Shown here piece after piece: positions 15,571-24,412 of a stretch of DNA of 64,000 nucleotides (position 1 is the first letter of the stretch; each line of letters begins with the position of its first letter). The position numbers and the translations under genes are program-made. Below the pieces are notes generated by a model. That model was not told the origin of the DNA. It saw only the letters and a program-made list of their open reading frames with translations, and ran no database searches. Source of the stretch: an uncultured Eubacterium sp. (GTDB taxonomy: Bacteria; Bacillota; Clostridia; Lachnospirales; Lachnospiraceae); NCBI GenBank assembly GCA_948579355.1, contig CAPAOV010000005.1, positions 62,001 through 126,000 on the forward strand. The letters run 5' to 3'.

Positions 15571-17436
15571 ATGCCGATTATAAGTAATTCCGTACAAAAT
15601 AACGGGGGCGGTTCCGCCTCTGCCGGTGTCAGCTCACAAGCCCGCACCTACCGTTCCGGCGACAGTACGCTGACGCTGCGGGAAGGCCAGACGCTAAAAG
15701 GCGTTGTCAGCGATATTCATGGCAATGAAATTACCTTATCAATGGACAATGGCTCTTCTTTCACCGGCAAATTACCGGACGCCAACCAGTATTCCATTGG
15801 CCAGAAAGCGGCTTTTCAAATTACCGGACTGAATGACAATACCATCTATATGAAAGCTACTTCCGGCGCCTATCTTTTAGATATGGAAGACACGGTAGAA
15901 CAGGCATTAGAAGAGGCCGGTCTGCCGAAATCCACGCGCAATCTTGATGTTGCCCGCAGCCTGTTACAGAACCAGCAATCCATCAGCCGCCAAAACATCA
16001 TGTCTTCCATTCAGTTATGTGCGAAATATCCGGAAGCAGACGTCAATTCGGTAATCACTATGAAGCGGCTCGGTATGCCAATGACGGAAGCGTCCGTTAA
16101 GCAATTTGAAAATTATCAGAATCAGACACATCAGTTATTATATAAAATGGATTCTCTCGGCGATGCCATCGGGGATATGCTGCGCTCTGTCGGCACACAG
16201 GTTCCCCGCCTCGCCGCCGACGTCGGATTGCAGCTTCTTGCACTTGCTCTGGACGGTTCGCCGACTCCGGAGGAACAGCAATTGGCGGCACAACTGTCTG
16301 CCGAACAGGAAACGGGTACTATTGTATACGATGAAAATGGGAATCCGATTATTTCTGAGGAAAATATGCAGGAAAACGGTGAGGAGATAATAAATGGAAA
16401 AGACGCCCCGGCCGAAAAAGAATTGACTGGACAGGAGGGTGAAAAAACCGACGCAGAGATAACAAAAAACGGACAGGCGGCCGATTCATCTTCGGAAACC
16501 GCCGGCCCGCTTTCTCGTATGCGCCAGCTATTCAGCGCCATCACGGACGGAAATGCAGCCGCGCGCAGCGCCATGACCGAAGCCGGGATGGCAACTGATT
16601 ACCGAACCCCTTTCATCCATGAACAGACGGGATTCATCCTCTCACCGGACGAACGCGCGGAATTTGCAAAACAGCTCTCCGAACTGCCTCTTTCCGACGA
16701 GCTGAAACAGGGTATCGCAGACGGTACGATTACGGCGCGAAACTTTTTGACCGAAGTACAAAAAGCCCTGTCTTCCATGTCCGATGAACAGGCGGGAAAA
16801 CTGTTATCATCAAAATCCTTTCATGCCATTGTAAAAGGACAATTTCTTTCCAACTGGACACTGTCGCCGGAGCATTTGAAACAAGAGGGCGCCATGGATG
16901 AATTATACGATAAAATGTCCCGCCAGTTTGAATCGCTCTCAAATTTCAGCGAAAACGTTCTGGGAAAAGATGTATTTAAACAACTCTCCCAAAACGCTGC
17001 CGATATGAGCAATAATTTGGATTTCATGAAAACTTTGAACGAAACTTTTCAATATATCCAACTCCCACTGAAACTGCAAAATCAAAACGCACATGGCGAC
17101 CTCTATGTAATGACGAGAAAGGAGTCGTTAAAAAAGAACCCGAATAAGTTAAAAGTACTGCTTCACCTCGACATGGACCACCTCGGTACGCTTGACATTC
17201 ATATCGCCAAAGAAAACACAGCGGTAACTACAAAATTTTTTGTGTCCACAGAAGATACGCTCCACCTTTTAGAGCGAAATATCAATTTGCTCAACGACGC
17301 CATCAATGAACAGGGTTACGCCTTTTCATCCGAGCTGATGATGAAGCAGAAAGACGTCGATATCGTCAAAGACTTTGTCAGCGCCGAAGCTCCTGTCGGC
17401 GATATGAAGAGATACAACTTTGACTTGCGCGCCTAG
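15571..17436 (+). CDS. FliK-like protein with hook-length-control-type C-terminal domain
   Basis: A 621-residue soluble protein. The first 110 residues have a small beta domain (LREGQTLKGVVSDIHGNEITLSMD). The middle (about 225-325) is low-complexity, rich in Glu, Gly and Ala. The C-terminal 110 residues (KVLLHLDMDHLGTLDIHIAKE, then LLERNINLLNDAINEQGY) resemble the C-terminal domain of FliK, which times the switch in flagellar export. AAAGGAG precedes the start. No flagellar genes are nearby and the promoter looks sigma-A rather than flagellar. The general architecture is clear; the FliK role is tentative and a non-flagellar function is possible. Confidence 0.6.
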   Translation: MPIISNSVQNNGGGSASAGVSSQARTYRSGDSTLTLREGQTLKGVVSDIHGNEITLSMDNGSSFTGKLPDANQYSIGQKAAFQITGLNDNTIYMKATSGAYLLDMEDTVEQALEEAGLPKSTRNLDVARSLLQNQQSISRQNIMSSIQLCAKYPEADVNSVITMKRLGMPMTEASVKQFENYQNQTHQLLYKMDSLGDAIGDMLRSVGTQVPRLAADVGLQLLALALDGSPTPEEQQLAAQLSAEQETGTIVYDENGNPIISEENMQENGEEIINGKDAPAEKELTGQEGEKTDAEITKNGQAADSSSETAGPLSRMRQLFSAITDGNAAARSAMTEAGMATDYRTPFIHEQTGFILSPDERAEFAKQLSELPLSDELKQGIADGTITARNFLTEVQKALSSMSDEQAGKLLSSKSFHAIVKGQFLSNWTLSPEHLKQEGAMDELYDKMSRQFESLSNFSENVLGKDVFKQLSQNAADMSNNLDFMKTLNETFQYIQLPLKLQNQNAHGDLYVMTRKESLKKNPNKLKVLLHLDMDHLGTLDIHIAKENTAVTTKFFVSTEDTLHLLERNINLLNDAINEQGYAFSSELMMKQKDVDIVKDFVSAEAPVGDMKRYNFDLRA

Positions 17437-17456
17437 TACAGCCTGCCGTCGCCGCG

Positions 17457-17813
17457 CTAACTGCTGCGCACTTCTATAAAACCATACTCTTCCAGTGTAC
17501 GGATATACTGCACCAAACGATTGTACAGCGGCTCTGCCTGATTTCCAAATTCTTCTTTCACAAGAGCCGCAATCTCATGTACTGCCCGTTTTCCGTCCAT
17601 CAACGGCCATATAAAATTCCCCATCTCATCAAGATGAATGTAGGAAACGGCCGGTTTTCCCAAAAACTTCTGCGCCGCCCGATGAAACAATCCCTCATTC
17701 TTTTTGAGAATCGTCACCTTTCCCTGTTCATCCGTCGTATATTCATAGCGCTCACTATGCTTCGGAAAGTAATCGAGATAGTTCTCCGAAACGACTTGCT
17801 TTCTCCTACTCAT
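17457..17813 (-). CDS. PqqD-like small protein coupled to the OPT transporter gene
   Basis: A 118-residue protein. Residues 45-118 match the PqqD-like winged fold (FIWPLMDGKRAVHEIAALVKEEFGNQAEPLYNRLVQYIRTLEEYGFIEV), which in RiPP pathways binds precursor peptides. The start at 17813 lies inside the end of the OPT gene (8-bp overlap) with GAGAGG upstream, so translation is coupled. No radical SAM or peptide precursor gene is nearby, so a role with the OPT transporter, perhaps as a peptide or metal adaptor, is more likely than a RiPP role. That is inference from gene order. Confidence 0.75.
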   Translation of the reverse strand: MSRRKQVVSENYLDYFPKHSERYEYTTDEQGKVTILKKNEGLFHRAAQKFLGKPAVSYIHLDEMGNFIWPLMDGKRAVHEIAALVKEEFGNQAEPLYNRLVQYIRTLEEYGFIEVRSS

Positions 17814-19701
17814 CCGTACCATTCCTCTCCGGTCTGGCAAAGAATAAAATGCAGGCTATGATAGCAATCAGTAAAATAATTCCTCCCAGCCATCCACTGT
17901 TAAAGATATGAGAAAGGTCTATGGCATCCGCTATGCCGACAACCGCCAGAATGGCGAGCAGAATACCAACCAGTCCCTCGCCGGCAATCAGGCCGGAGCA
18001 AAAGAGAACTCCCCTGCCCGCATCTCCCTCTTTATTTTTGCCGGAGAATTTCCAATCAATCACCCAGCGGAGAATACCGCCTATCATAATGGCTGTCGAT
18101 AGCTCCAGAGGCAAATACAGACCAATGGCTACTGGCAGCACCGGAATGCTTAATATCTCAATGACAACCGCCACAAAAACGCCGATTAATATAAGTCCCC
18201 ACGGAAGATTTCCTCCCATAACTCCCTCGGTAATCATTCGCATCAGCGTCGCCTGCGGCGCCGCTAATTCTTCCGAGCCAAATCCCCATGCCTGATTGAG
18301 CAAAAGCAGCACTATCCCAATCGTAAAAGCAGAAACTACCGCGCCGATTAACTCGCCAATCTGCTGTTTTTTCGGCGTAGCGCCAAGAATATAACCCGTC
18401 TTCAAATCCTGTGAAGTATCTCCCGCCATCGCCGCCACAATACAGATTACCGAACCAATCGCAATGGCTCCAATCATACCGGTCATGCCGTCAGCCCCTG
18501 ACATCTTCAGCACAAGCGTGGCAAACAACAGCGTGGCAATCGCCATGCCGGATACGGGGTTATTGCTGCTTCCGACCAATCCAACCATACGCGAAGATAC
18601 CGTGGCAAAGAAAAATCCAAACACAATAATCAGAATAGCGCCGACAAAGGATACCGGAATCGCCGGCAGTAACCAGAGCGCAAACATCAGTACAACTATA
18701 CCGCCCAGCACGAAGCGTATGTCCAAATCCTGTTGTGTCCGCAGATTACCGGCTTTTGTTCCACTTTTTAATCCTTTGATGGAATCGCGGAATGTCGTGA
18801 GAATGAGAGGCAGCGCTTTGACAAGACTGATAATGCCTCCGGCCGCCACGGCTCCGGCGCCAATATAACGAATATAGCTATCCCATATCGCCTGCGCTCC
18901 GCCTTCTGCATACATCTGCGCGATAGATACTTCCGCCGGATACAGCACGGTGGAACCGCCAAAAATGGCAATCATCGGAATTAGCACAAACCATCCGATT
19001 ACACCGCCGGCAAACAAATAGGAAGAGATTTTTATGCCACAAATGTATCCGACGCTCAACAGAGCCGGATACACCTGTGTGGAAAATGTCGTCTTCATGA
19101 AATTGACAGGAATTGCCAATGTACCGGAAGCTATTTTAAGTCCATCTATCAGAAACTTAAATACGGCCGCCAGACCCATGCCCCAAAAAACCGTTCCGGC
19201 TCCGGCGCCACCTTTCTCACCTGCCAGAAGCACTTCCGCACAGGCTGTTCCCTCCGGATAGGGAAGAATCCCATGTTCCTTTACAATCAGGGCGTTGCGG
19301 AGCGGTACCATGAAAAGTACGCCAAGAATACCTCCCACTAAAGCAATCAGTGAGATGGACAAAAGACTTGGCGGTTCGCTCTTTCCCTCATTGGCCCACA
19401 AAAAGAGCGCCGGCAGAGTAAAAATAGCGCCGGCCGCCAAAGACTCACCAGCGGAGCCAATCGTCTGAACCATATTGCTCTCAAGGATAGAATCTTTCTT
19501 CATTATGAGACGGATAACTCCCATGGAAATGACCGCCGCCGGGATAGACGCCGATACCGTCATGCCTACACGCAATCCTAAATACGCATTTGCCGCGCCA
19601 AAAATAACGGCCAGTAACACTCCGATGACAATTGATGTCACGGTAAATTCAGACGTAATCTTCTCCGCCGGAATATAAGGTTTGAACTCGTTCTCTTTCA
19701 T
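17806..19701 (-). CDS. OPT family oligopeptide transporter
   Basis: A 631-residue integral membrane protein with about 14-16 hydrophobic segments across its length. Family motifs include NAYLGLRVGMTVSASIPAAV near the start, FPYPEG-like LPYPEGTACAEV, and AMAGDTSQDLKTGYILGATPKKQQ. OPT proteins move oligopeptides or metal chelates with protons. Start at 19701 is chosen for GGAGG 7 nt upstream. It overlaps the PqqD-like gene downstream, a fixed pair in this locus. Substrate unknown. Confidence 0.93.
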   Translation of the reverse strand: MKENEFKPYIPAEKITSEFTVTSIVIGVLLAVIFGAANAYLGLRVGMTVSASIPAAVISMGVIRLIMKKDSILESNMVQTIGSAGESLAAGAIFTLPALFLWANEGKSEPPSLLSISLIALVGGILGVLFMVPLRNALIVKEHGILPYPEGTACAEVLLAGEKGGAGAGTVFWGMGLAAVFKFLIDGLKIASGTLAIPVNFMKTTFSTQVYPALLSVGYICGIKISSYLFAGGVIGWFVLIPMIAIFGGSTVLYPAEVSIAQMYAEGGAQAIWDSYIRYIGAGAVAAGGIISLVKALPLILTTFRDSIKGLKSGTKAGNLRTQQDLDIRFVLGGIVVLMFALWLLPAIPVSFVGAILIIVFGFFFATVSSRMVGLVGSSNNPVSGMAIATLLFATLVLKMSGADGMTGMIGAIAIGSVICIVAAMAGDTSQDLKTGYILGATPKKQQIGELIGAVVSAFTIGIVLLLLNQAWGFGSEELAAPQATLMRMITEGVMGGNLPWGLILIGVFVAVVIEILSIPVLPVAIGLYLPLELSTAIMIGGILRWVIDWKFSGKNKEGDAGRGVLFCSGLIAGEGLVGILLAILAVVGIADAIDLSHIFNSGWLGGIILLIAIIACILFFARPERNGTDE

Positions 19702-19767
19702 AAGTAATCCTCCATTCAAAGTACCACAAATAGTATTTCCGTTTTCTCCTGTAATAAACGGATGATT

Positions 19768-19805
19768 TAGCCTGACGATAACAAGTCAAACCCGCCGTCA
19801 GGCTA
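19768..19805 (-). terminator. Hairpin spanning the stop codon of the DUF1002 gene
   Basis: Arms 19768-19777 and 19796-19805 are perfect 10-bp complements (TAGCCTGACG). The 5-prime arm on the minus strand contains the TAG stop of the DUF1002 gene. No clear T run follows, so it is a weak or factor-assisted terminator, or an mRNA-stabilising hairpin. Confidence 0.55.
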
Positions 19806-20708
19806 GCCGAACAATCCCTTGAAAAAACTTACAATTGCGTCCCATATATTAGAAAAGAAGTCCGCAATTTTAGCAAAAAATCCTTTGGCCTCACCCAAGT
19901 CAACACCCATATCTTTAATTTTGTCATACACGCCTTTGGCCTGTTCCTTTATACTGTCCAAATCCAAATCAAGCCCCTGCAGCTTCTTCATCAGGGAAAT
20001 CATTTTCTCCCTTAATTCCCCGCTTATTTTGACATCAAACTGCTTCGCTGTCTCGTCGAGGGCTTTGCCGATATCGTCCTCGTCCGATAACTCTTCACTC
20101 AGCACTTTATTTTTCAATGTCGCCACAAATTCTGCCGCTTTCTCTTTTCCAATCGTTTCTCCCAGCTCACCGGTGACAACAAGCTCATTGGTTGCCGCAT
20201 CCGATTTCTCCTTATCTACCTCTTCGCCCGTCATAATTTCATACGCTTTCATGGCGCCGACAAGCGCAGCCGTACCCGAAATCTGAAACGGCCCCGCTAC
20301 GGTTACTTTTGCATCCTCAATCCCCGCGGTCACGAGGGCGTTCGTATACATCTCTTTCGTGCAGAAAGAAATATTATGCGTCTCTACTTCGATACCGCTT
20401 CCGGAATCGGCTTCCTCAATCATAACCGAAGACAAGGCACGCGTACCAATTACGCTTGATGCTAAATATTCATCCAGATATTGATGCTCATCTTCATTTG
20501 TCACTTCAAGCTTGTCATAATCAGCAAGCTCCTCTTCCGTAAGTCCGAACTGTTTTACCACCTCTTTCTTTTCTTTCGCTGTCAAATCTGCTCCAAAAGC
20601 AATAAACGGTTTTATTCCTACCGAATCTGCTCTTGTTTCGCGCACGGGAAACAGGCACATAATAAGCGCCATCACACCCGCTGCCACTGACATTACCGTT
20701 CTCTTCAA
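19803..20708 (-). CDS. Secreted DUF1002 domain protein
   Basis: A 301-residue exported protein of the DUF1002 family (YpuA-like in Bacillus). A signal peptide covers residues 1-27 (basic MKRTV, hydrophobic core, cleavage near TRADS). The family region follows (GVDL/FGADLTAKEKKEVVKQFGL, EVETHNISFCTKEMYTNALVTAGIEDAKVTVAGPF, GTAALVGAMKAYE). The C-terminal third (about 225-301) is amphipathic and ends in a Phe/Gly-rich stretch. It is followed by the OPT gene, but a hairpin and about 100 bp separate them. Function is not established for the family. Confidence 0.85.
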   Translation of the reverse strand: MKRTVMSVAAGVMALIMCLFPVRETRADSVGIKPFIAFGADLTAKEKKEVVKQFGLTEEELADYDKLEVTNEDEHQYLDEYLASSVIGTRALSSVMIEEADSGSGIEVETHNISFCTKEMYTNALVTAGIEDAKVTVAGPFQISGTAALVGAMKAYEIMTGEEVDKEKSDAATNELVVTGELGETIGKEKAAEFVATLKNKVLSEELSDEDDIGKALDETAKQFDVKISGELREKMISLMKKLQGLDLDLDSIKEQAKGVYDKIKDMGVDLGEAKGFFAKIADFFSNIWDAIVSFFKGLFG

Positions 20709-20728
20709 ATAACCACCTGACTTTCGTA

Positions 20729-20760
20729 GGAACTGTCAAAGAATTAGTCTTTACAGTTCC
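20729..20760. repeat. Inverted repeat between dapL and the DUF1002 gene
   Basis: GGAACTGT (20729-20736) and ACAGTTCC (20753-20760), extended inward by CAAAG/CTTT, form a hairpin with about 12 pairs. It lies 9 bp past the dapL stop and 20 bp upstream of the DUF1002 start. It could end dapL transcription or serve as an operator for the DUF1002 gene; there is no strong T run on the minus strand. Confidence 0.5.
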
Positions 20761-20769
20761 TTATTTCTA

Positions 20770-21987
20770 TTATAATGCCCGAATGCGCTCTAACGCTTTC
20801 GTTGTATTTTCCGCAGAACCAAACGCAGTCAATCGGAAATATCCCTCTCCGCTTGGCCCGAAGCCTGACCCCGGAGTTCCTACAACATTTGCCTTTTCGA
20901 GTAAAAGGTCAAAAAATTCCCACGACTTCATGCCCTCCGGCGTCTGCAGCCAGATATATGGCGCATTCACACCGCCAAATACCGTATAACCCATGTCGGA
21001 AAGCTCCTCGCGAATCTGTCCGGCATTGTTCATATAGTAAGCAATCTGCTCTTTTGTCTGCGCCTTTCCGGCGTCGCTGTAAACCGCCTCGCCTGCTCTC
21101 TGAATGATATACGGCGCGCCATTAAATTTCGTGCCGTGCCGCCTTGCCCACAGGGAATTAAGCATCGTGCCATCCGCCGCCTTTAACTCTTTCGGAACAA
21201 CAGTAAAGCCTAAACGTGTTCCGGTAAAGCCGGCATTTTTCGAGAAGCTGCGCATCTCAATGGCGCAGGTCTTCGCCCCCTCGCATTCATAAATACTGTG
21301 CGGTACATCGTCCTCGGAAATATACGCCTCATAGGCCGCATCATATATGATAACCGCCTTTTTTTCATTGGCATAATCGACCCATCTCTGTAACTCTTCT
21401 TTTTTGAGCGTCGTACCTGTCGGATTGTTCGGACAACAAATATAAATAATATCCGGCGTCTCCTCCGGTATCTCGGGAACAAACCGATTTTCCTCCGTAC
21501 ATGACATGTAAATGACTTTAGACCAGCATTCTTTCTCCTGAATATACTCTCCTGTCTTTCCAGACATGGCATTGCTGTCTACATAGACCGGATAAACCGG
21601 GTCGGTTACTGCAATAATATTATCCTCCGAAAAAATATCTACAATATTGCCGGAGTCGCTCTTTGCACCGTCACTAACGAAAATTTCATCCAGCGCTATC
21701 TGTACCCCGCGCTCCATATAGTCGTTTTCCGCAATGGCTTTGCGCAAAAATTCATACCCTAAATCCGGCGCATATCCGTGAAAGGTTTCCGCGCGGCTCA
21801 TCTCCTCCACCGCGCTGTGCAGTGCCTCAATGACAGCGGGCGCCAACGGCTGCGTGACATCGCCAATCCCAAGACTGATAATCTCTTTTTCGGGATGCGT
21901 TTCTTTATAAGCAGCCACCTTTTTTGCAATCGTTGAGAAAAGATAACTGCCCGGCAGTTTCAAATAATTCCGGTTTACTTTAAACAT
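20770..21987 (-). CDS. dapL: LL-diaminopimelate aminotransferase
   Basis: A 405-residue fold-type I PLP enzyme that makes LL-diaminopimelate from tetrahydrodipicolinate in one step of lysine and cell-wall synthesis. The opening NYLKLPGSYLFSTIAKKV and SLGIGDVTQPLAPAVI are diagnostic for DapL, and the PLP lysine is in SFSKNAGFTGTRLG. The start at 21987 has AGGAGG 9 nt upstream and gives the usual DapL length. A reading from 22182 would add 65 residues without a ribosome site. It is divergent from dinB. Confidence 0.95.
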   Translation of the reverse strand: MFKVNRNYLKLPGSYLFSTIAKKVAAYKETHPEKEIISLGIGDVTQPLAPAVIEALHSAVEEMSRAETFHGYAPDLGYEFLRKAIAENDYMERGVQIALDEIFVSDGAKSDSGNIVDIFSEDNIIAVTDPVYPVYVDSNAMSGKTGEYIQEKECWSKVIYMSCTEENRFVPEIPEETPDIIYICCPNNPTGTTLKKEELQRWVDYANEKKAVIIYDAAYEAYISEDDVPHSIYECEGAKTCAIEMRSFSKNAGFTGTRLGFTVVPKELKAADGTMLNSLWARRHGTKFNGAPYIIQRAGEAVYSDAGKAQTKEQIAYYMNNAGQIREELSDMGYTVFGGVNAPYIWLQTPEGMKSWEFFDLLLEKANVVGTPGSGFGPSGEGYFRLTAFGSAENTTKALERIRAL

Positions 21988-22024
21988 ATCGCCATACCTC
22001 CTGCTATTACGTTTTGTCACTGCC

Positions 22025-22053
22025 ATTTTACATGAAATATACCCTTTTGGCAA
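22025..22053 (-). promoter_or_regulatory. Sigma-A promoter of dapL
   Basis: TTGCCA (22048-22053), 17 bp, TAAAAT (22025-22030) on the minus strand, 37 bp upstream of the dapL start. The divergent dinB gene has only a weaker candidate (TTTACA, 17 bp, TATCGT) on the other strand; no LexA-type box was recognised. Confidence 0.68.
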
Positions 22054-22110
22054 GCCTGCATTTACAATACCCCGCTCTTGTGTTATCGTTATATCAAAGG
22101 AGGTCTTCCA

Positions 22111-23319
22111 ATGAAACGTATCATTTTCCATGTTGATGTCAACAATGCTTTTCTTAGCTGGGAGGCACTCTACCGCATCCATGAACTAGGTGAAAAACTC
22201 GACTTACGCACAATCGCTTCCGTTATCGGAGGAGATGAAGAGAGCCGACACGGCATAGTAGTAGCTAAGTCTACAATTGCCAAATCATATGGTGTCAAAA
22301 CAGCAGAGACATTGCAAGAAGCCAGACGCAAATGTCCGAATCTTCTTATTGTTCCACCGCGCCATGCCGTTTATAAAGAGTATTCTCAAAAACTGATGTC
22401 GCTTCTTCAGGAATACACACCGGTTATTGAGAAATTCAGCATTGACGAAGCCTTTCTTGATATGACGGGTACTTCACCCGAAATCGAAACAGCACCCATT
22501 GATGTTGCTGAACAACTCCGCCGGGCCATACATGAACGTCTGGGATTCACGGTAAATATTGGTGTGTCTTCATGCAAAGTGCTGGCTAAAATGGCTTCTG
22601 ATTTTGAAAAACCAAACAGAGTCCACCGCCTGTTTCCGGATGATATTCAGGAAAAAATGTGGCCGCTGCCAGTGGAACGCCTGTTTCTCGTCGGCCATTC
22701 TACAAGCCGGAAACTATACAATCTTGGCATTCGTACAATTGGCGACTTGGCGGTCTTTGAGCGCAATATCATCCTGTCACACCTTGGTAAACAAGGGGAG
22801 ATTATTTATGATTACGCCAATGGTATCGACGATTCTCCCGTCCAATCACAACCGGCAGACGCCAAAGGATATGGTAATTCGATGACTCTTTCCTATGATG
22901 TAACATCGGCTGAGAAAGCAAAAAAATATCTTTTATCCCTTTGTGAGACAGTCAGCAGCCGTCTGCGAAAAGATTCTGTCATTGCCGGCGTAGTGGCAGT
23001 TCATATTAAATACGCTACTTTCGTAAAAAGCAGTCATCAATGCACACTCTCTACACCAACAAATGTAACAGACATTTTATATGCAACTACTTGCCGGCTT
23101 TTTGATGAATGCTGGAACGGGGCTCCGATACGCCTGCTCGGCGTGTCAACTTCGAAAATTACAGATGAAGCTCTGCGTCAACTTAATCTGAGCGATATGA
23201 TTAACGAGGGAAACTCTCATAAGCAGGAGAAACTAGACTCCGCCATTGACGCTATTCGAAAAAAATACGGAAACTCTGCCATCATGAGAGCAAGTTTTCT
23301 TGAACATAGCGATGAATAA
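22111..23319 (+). CDS. dinB: DNA polymerase IV (Y family)
   Basis: A 402-residue translesion polymerase of the UmuC/DinB family. Catalytic acids are in FHVDVNNAF near the N-terminus and FSIDEAFLDMT around residue 110. The helix-hairpin-helix region (LFLVGHSTSRKLYNLGIRTIGDLA) and the little-finger domain complete the protein. AGGAGG lies 7 nt before the chosen ATG. The substitution of the usual DMDAF by DVNNAF is shared by a Firmicute subgroup. It is divergent from dapL and ends in the strong hairpin at 23322-23375. Confidence 0.93.
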   Translation: MKRIIFHVDVNNAFLSWEALYRIHELGEKLDLRTIASVIGGDEESRHGIVVAKSTIAKSYGVKTAETLQEARRKCPNLLIVPPRHAVYKEYSQKLMSLLQEYTPVIEKFSIDEAFLDMTGTSPEIETAPIDVAEQLRRAIHERLGFTVNIGVSSCKVLAKMASDFEKPNRVHRLFPDDIQEKMWPLPVERLFLVGHSTSRKLYNLGIRTIGDLAVFERNIILSHLGKQGEIIYDYANGIDDSPVQSQPADAKGYGNSMTLSYDVTSAEKAKKYLLSLCETVSSRLRKDSVIAGVVAVHIKYATFVKSSHQCTLSTPTNVTDILYATTCRLFDECWNGAPIRLLGVSTSKITDEALRQLNLSDMINEGNSHKQEKLDSAIDAIRKKYGNSAIMRASFLEHSDE

Positions 23320-23321
23320 CA

Positions 23322-23375
23322 AAAATCCACTAAACATCCGGGCGGCTTAACCGCCGAATTTGATTAGTGGATTTT
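23322..23375. terminator. Nested bidirectional hairpin between dinB and the DUF6465 gene
   Basis: Outer 12-bp arms AAAATCCACTAA (23322-23333) and TTAGTGGATTTT (23364-23375) enclose an inner GGCGG/CCGCC stem. T-rich sequence follows on both strands, so it can serve both converging genes. The same outer arm sequence AATCCACTAA is used by the hairpin after thiN (34718-34797). Confidence 0.85.
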
Positions 23376-23406
23376 CTCATTTTTCACGGAAAGAGCATAA
23401 AACCTC

Positions 23407-23856
23407 TTATAAGTCAACTGCTCCCGTAGAACCATTTTTTAAACCTTCATTAATTACATAGTACGCTTTTCCATCTTCCGGTTTTACATACAATTTGGTT
23501 CTCTTCATGGCAGACGCTTTTTTCCCTTCTGCTTCCCATACAGCAGTTACTTTTTTCATAATCTCTTTCTCTGAATACTCCATGCCGTTGAACTGAACAA
23601 ATAATTCAGCCTTAACATCAACTGTCGCTTTTCTTGCTGCCGTCTTTCTCGTCGTTGTCTTCTTCGCTGCCGGTTTTGTCGCCGCTGTCTTTGTCGCTCT
23701 CTTTGCCGGAGTTTTTGCAGCCGTCGGCTTTGCTGGCTCTTGCGCTTCTGTTTTCTTTGGCTCCTCTACTTTTAAAGTAGTTTGCACCGCTGCCTTTGTA
23801 GTGTCTTTTGTCGTGTCCTTAGCTGCCGTTGTTTTGCTTGTCTTACTTACTGCCAT
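23407..23856 (-). CDS. DUF6465-type protein with histone-H1-like Lys/Ala-rich tail
   Basis: A 149-residue protein in two parts. Residues 1-78 are low-complexity, rich in Lys, Ala and Thr with repeated AAK/TKTAA/PAKK patterns as in histone H1-like and HU-tail sequences. Residues 79-149 form a compact domain (ELFVQFNGMEYSEKEIMKKVTAVWEAEGKKASAMKRTKLYVKPEDGKAYYVI) that fits the DUF6465 family of Lachnospiraceae. The tail suggests non-specific DNA or RNA binding. The start codon is ATG at 23856; the gene has its own promoter. Confidence 0.78.
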   Translation of the reverse strand: MAVSKTSKTTAAKDTTKDTTKAAVQTTLKVEEPKKTEAQEPAKPTAAKTPAKRATKTAATKPAAKKTTTRKTAARKATVDVKAELFVQFNGMEYSEKEIMKKVTAVWEAEGKKASAMKRTKLYVKPEDGKAYYVINEGLKNGSTGAVDL

Positions 23857-23894
23857 AACGAACCTCCATCAATTCTATCAATAGTATATTTTAA

Positions 23895-23923
23895 TTATAC
23901 ATCTTTTATATTTGGTTTACAAG
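23895..23923 (-). promoter_or_regulatory. Sigma-A promoter of the DUF6465 gene
   Basis: TTGTAA (23918-23923), 17 bp, TATAAT (23895-23900) on the minus strand, 38 bp before the start codon. A strong match, suggesting an abundant product. Confidence 0.72.
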
Positions 23924-24075
23924 TAATAATCTTAACAAATTTTTCTAAACATTACAAAAATTATAGGCAGATTCACTAAAAATACTTTACTTTTCTTTTT
24001 CTTTCTCGTAAAATAGGAATATATTATAACCCTTAGGTCATACTAATTTATAAGAGTAGAAAGGATGGTTTTACA

Positions 24076-24327
24076 ATGAAAAAATTACTCAAATTTCTCC
24101 TTGGCCTGACCGCTGTTGCCGCAGCCGTAGCCGGAGTTTTATATTTTTTCAAAAATATTTTAATGAAAGATTATTTAGACGACTATGATGACGATGATTT
24201 TGATAACGACCTCTATGAGGAAGAAGATGAGGATGACAGAGATTATGTAACATTATCCCCTGACACAGAAAGTGATGAACCGGACGAAGATGAAAACATT
24301 CCGGATGAAATGGAAGAAAACGACTGA
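24076..24327 (+). CDS. Small acidic single-pass membrane protein, unknown function
   Basis: An 83-residue protein. Residues 5-25 are a hydrophobic segment (LLKFLLGLTAVAAAVAGVLYF) after two lysines. The rest is extremely acidic, with runs of Asp and Glu (DDYDDDDFDNDLYEEEDEDD). This looks like an N-in membrane anchor with an acidic tail, or an uncleaved signal. A GAAAGGATGG ribosome site lies upstream and a perfect terminator downstream, which supports a real gene. No family is recognised. Confidence 0.7.
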   Translation: MKKLLKFLLGLTAVAAAVAGVLYFFKNILMKDYLDDYDDDDFDNDLYEEEDEDDRDYVTLSPDTESDEPDEDENIPDEMEEND

Positions 24328-24362
24328 AGAGCGACAGCTCTTTCCACACAAAACGGTAAACA

Positions 24363-24406
24363 AAAAAACTTACAAATCAGTAACGCCTACGATTTGTAAG
24401 TTTTTT
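24363..24406. terminator. Bidirectional terminator between the acidic-protein gene and pfkA
   Basis: Perfect 16-bp arms, 24363-24378 and 24391-24406 (ACTTACAAATC core flanked by A and T runs), with a 12-nt loop. It serves the plus-strand small gene and the minus-strand pfkA, whose stop is 6 bp away. Confidence 0.9.
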
Positions 24407-24412
24407 CTTTAT

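Noticed and set aside
17457..17813. RiPP biosynthesis locus
   Set aside because: A PqqD-like fold alone is not enough; no radical SAM enzyme, precursor peptide or protease is nearby.
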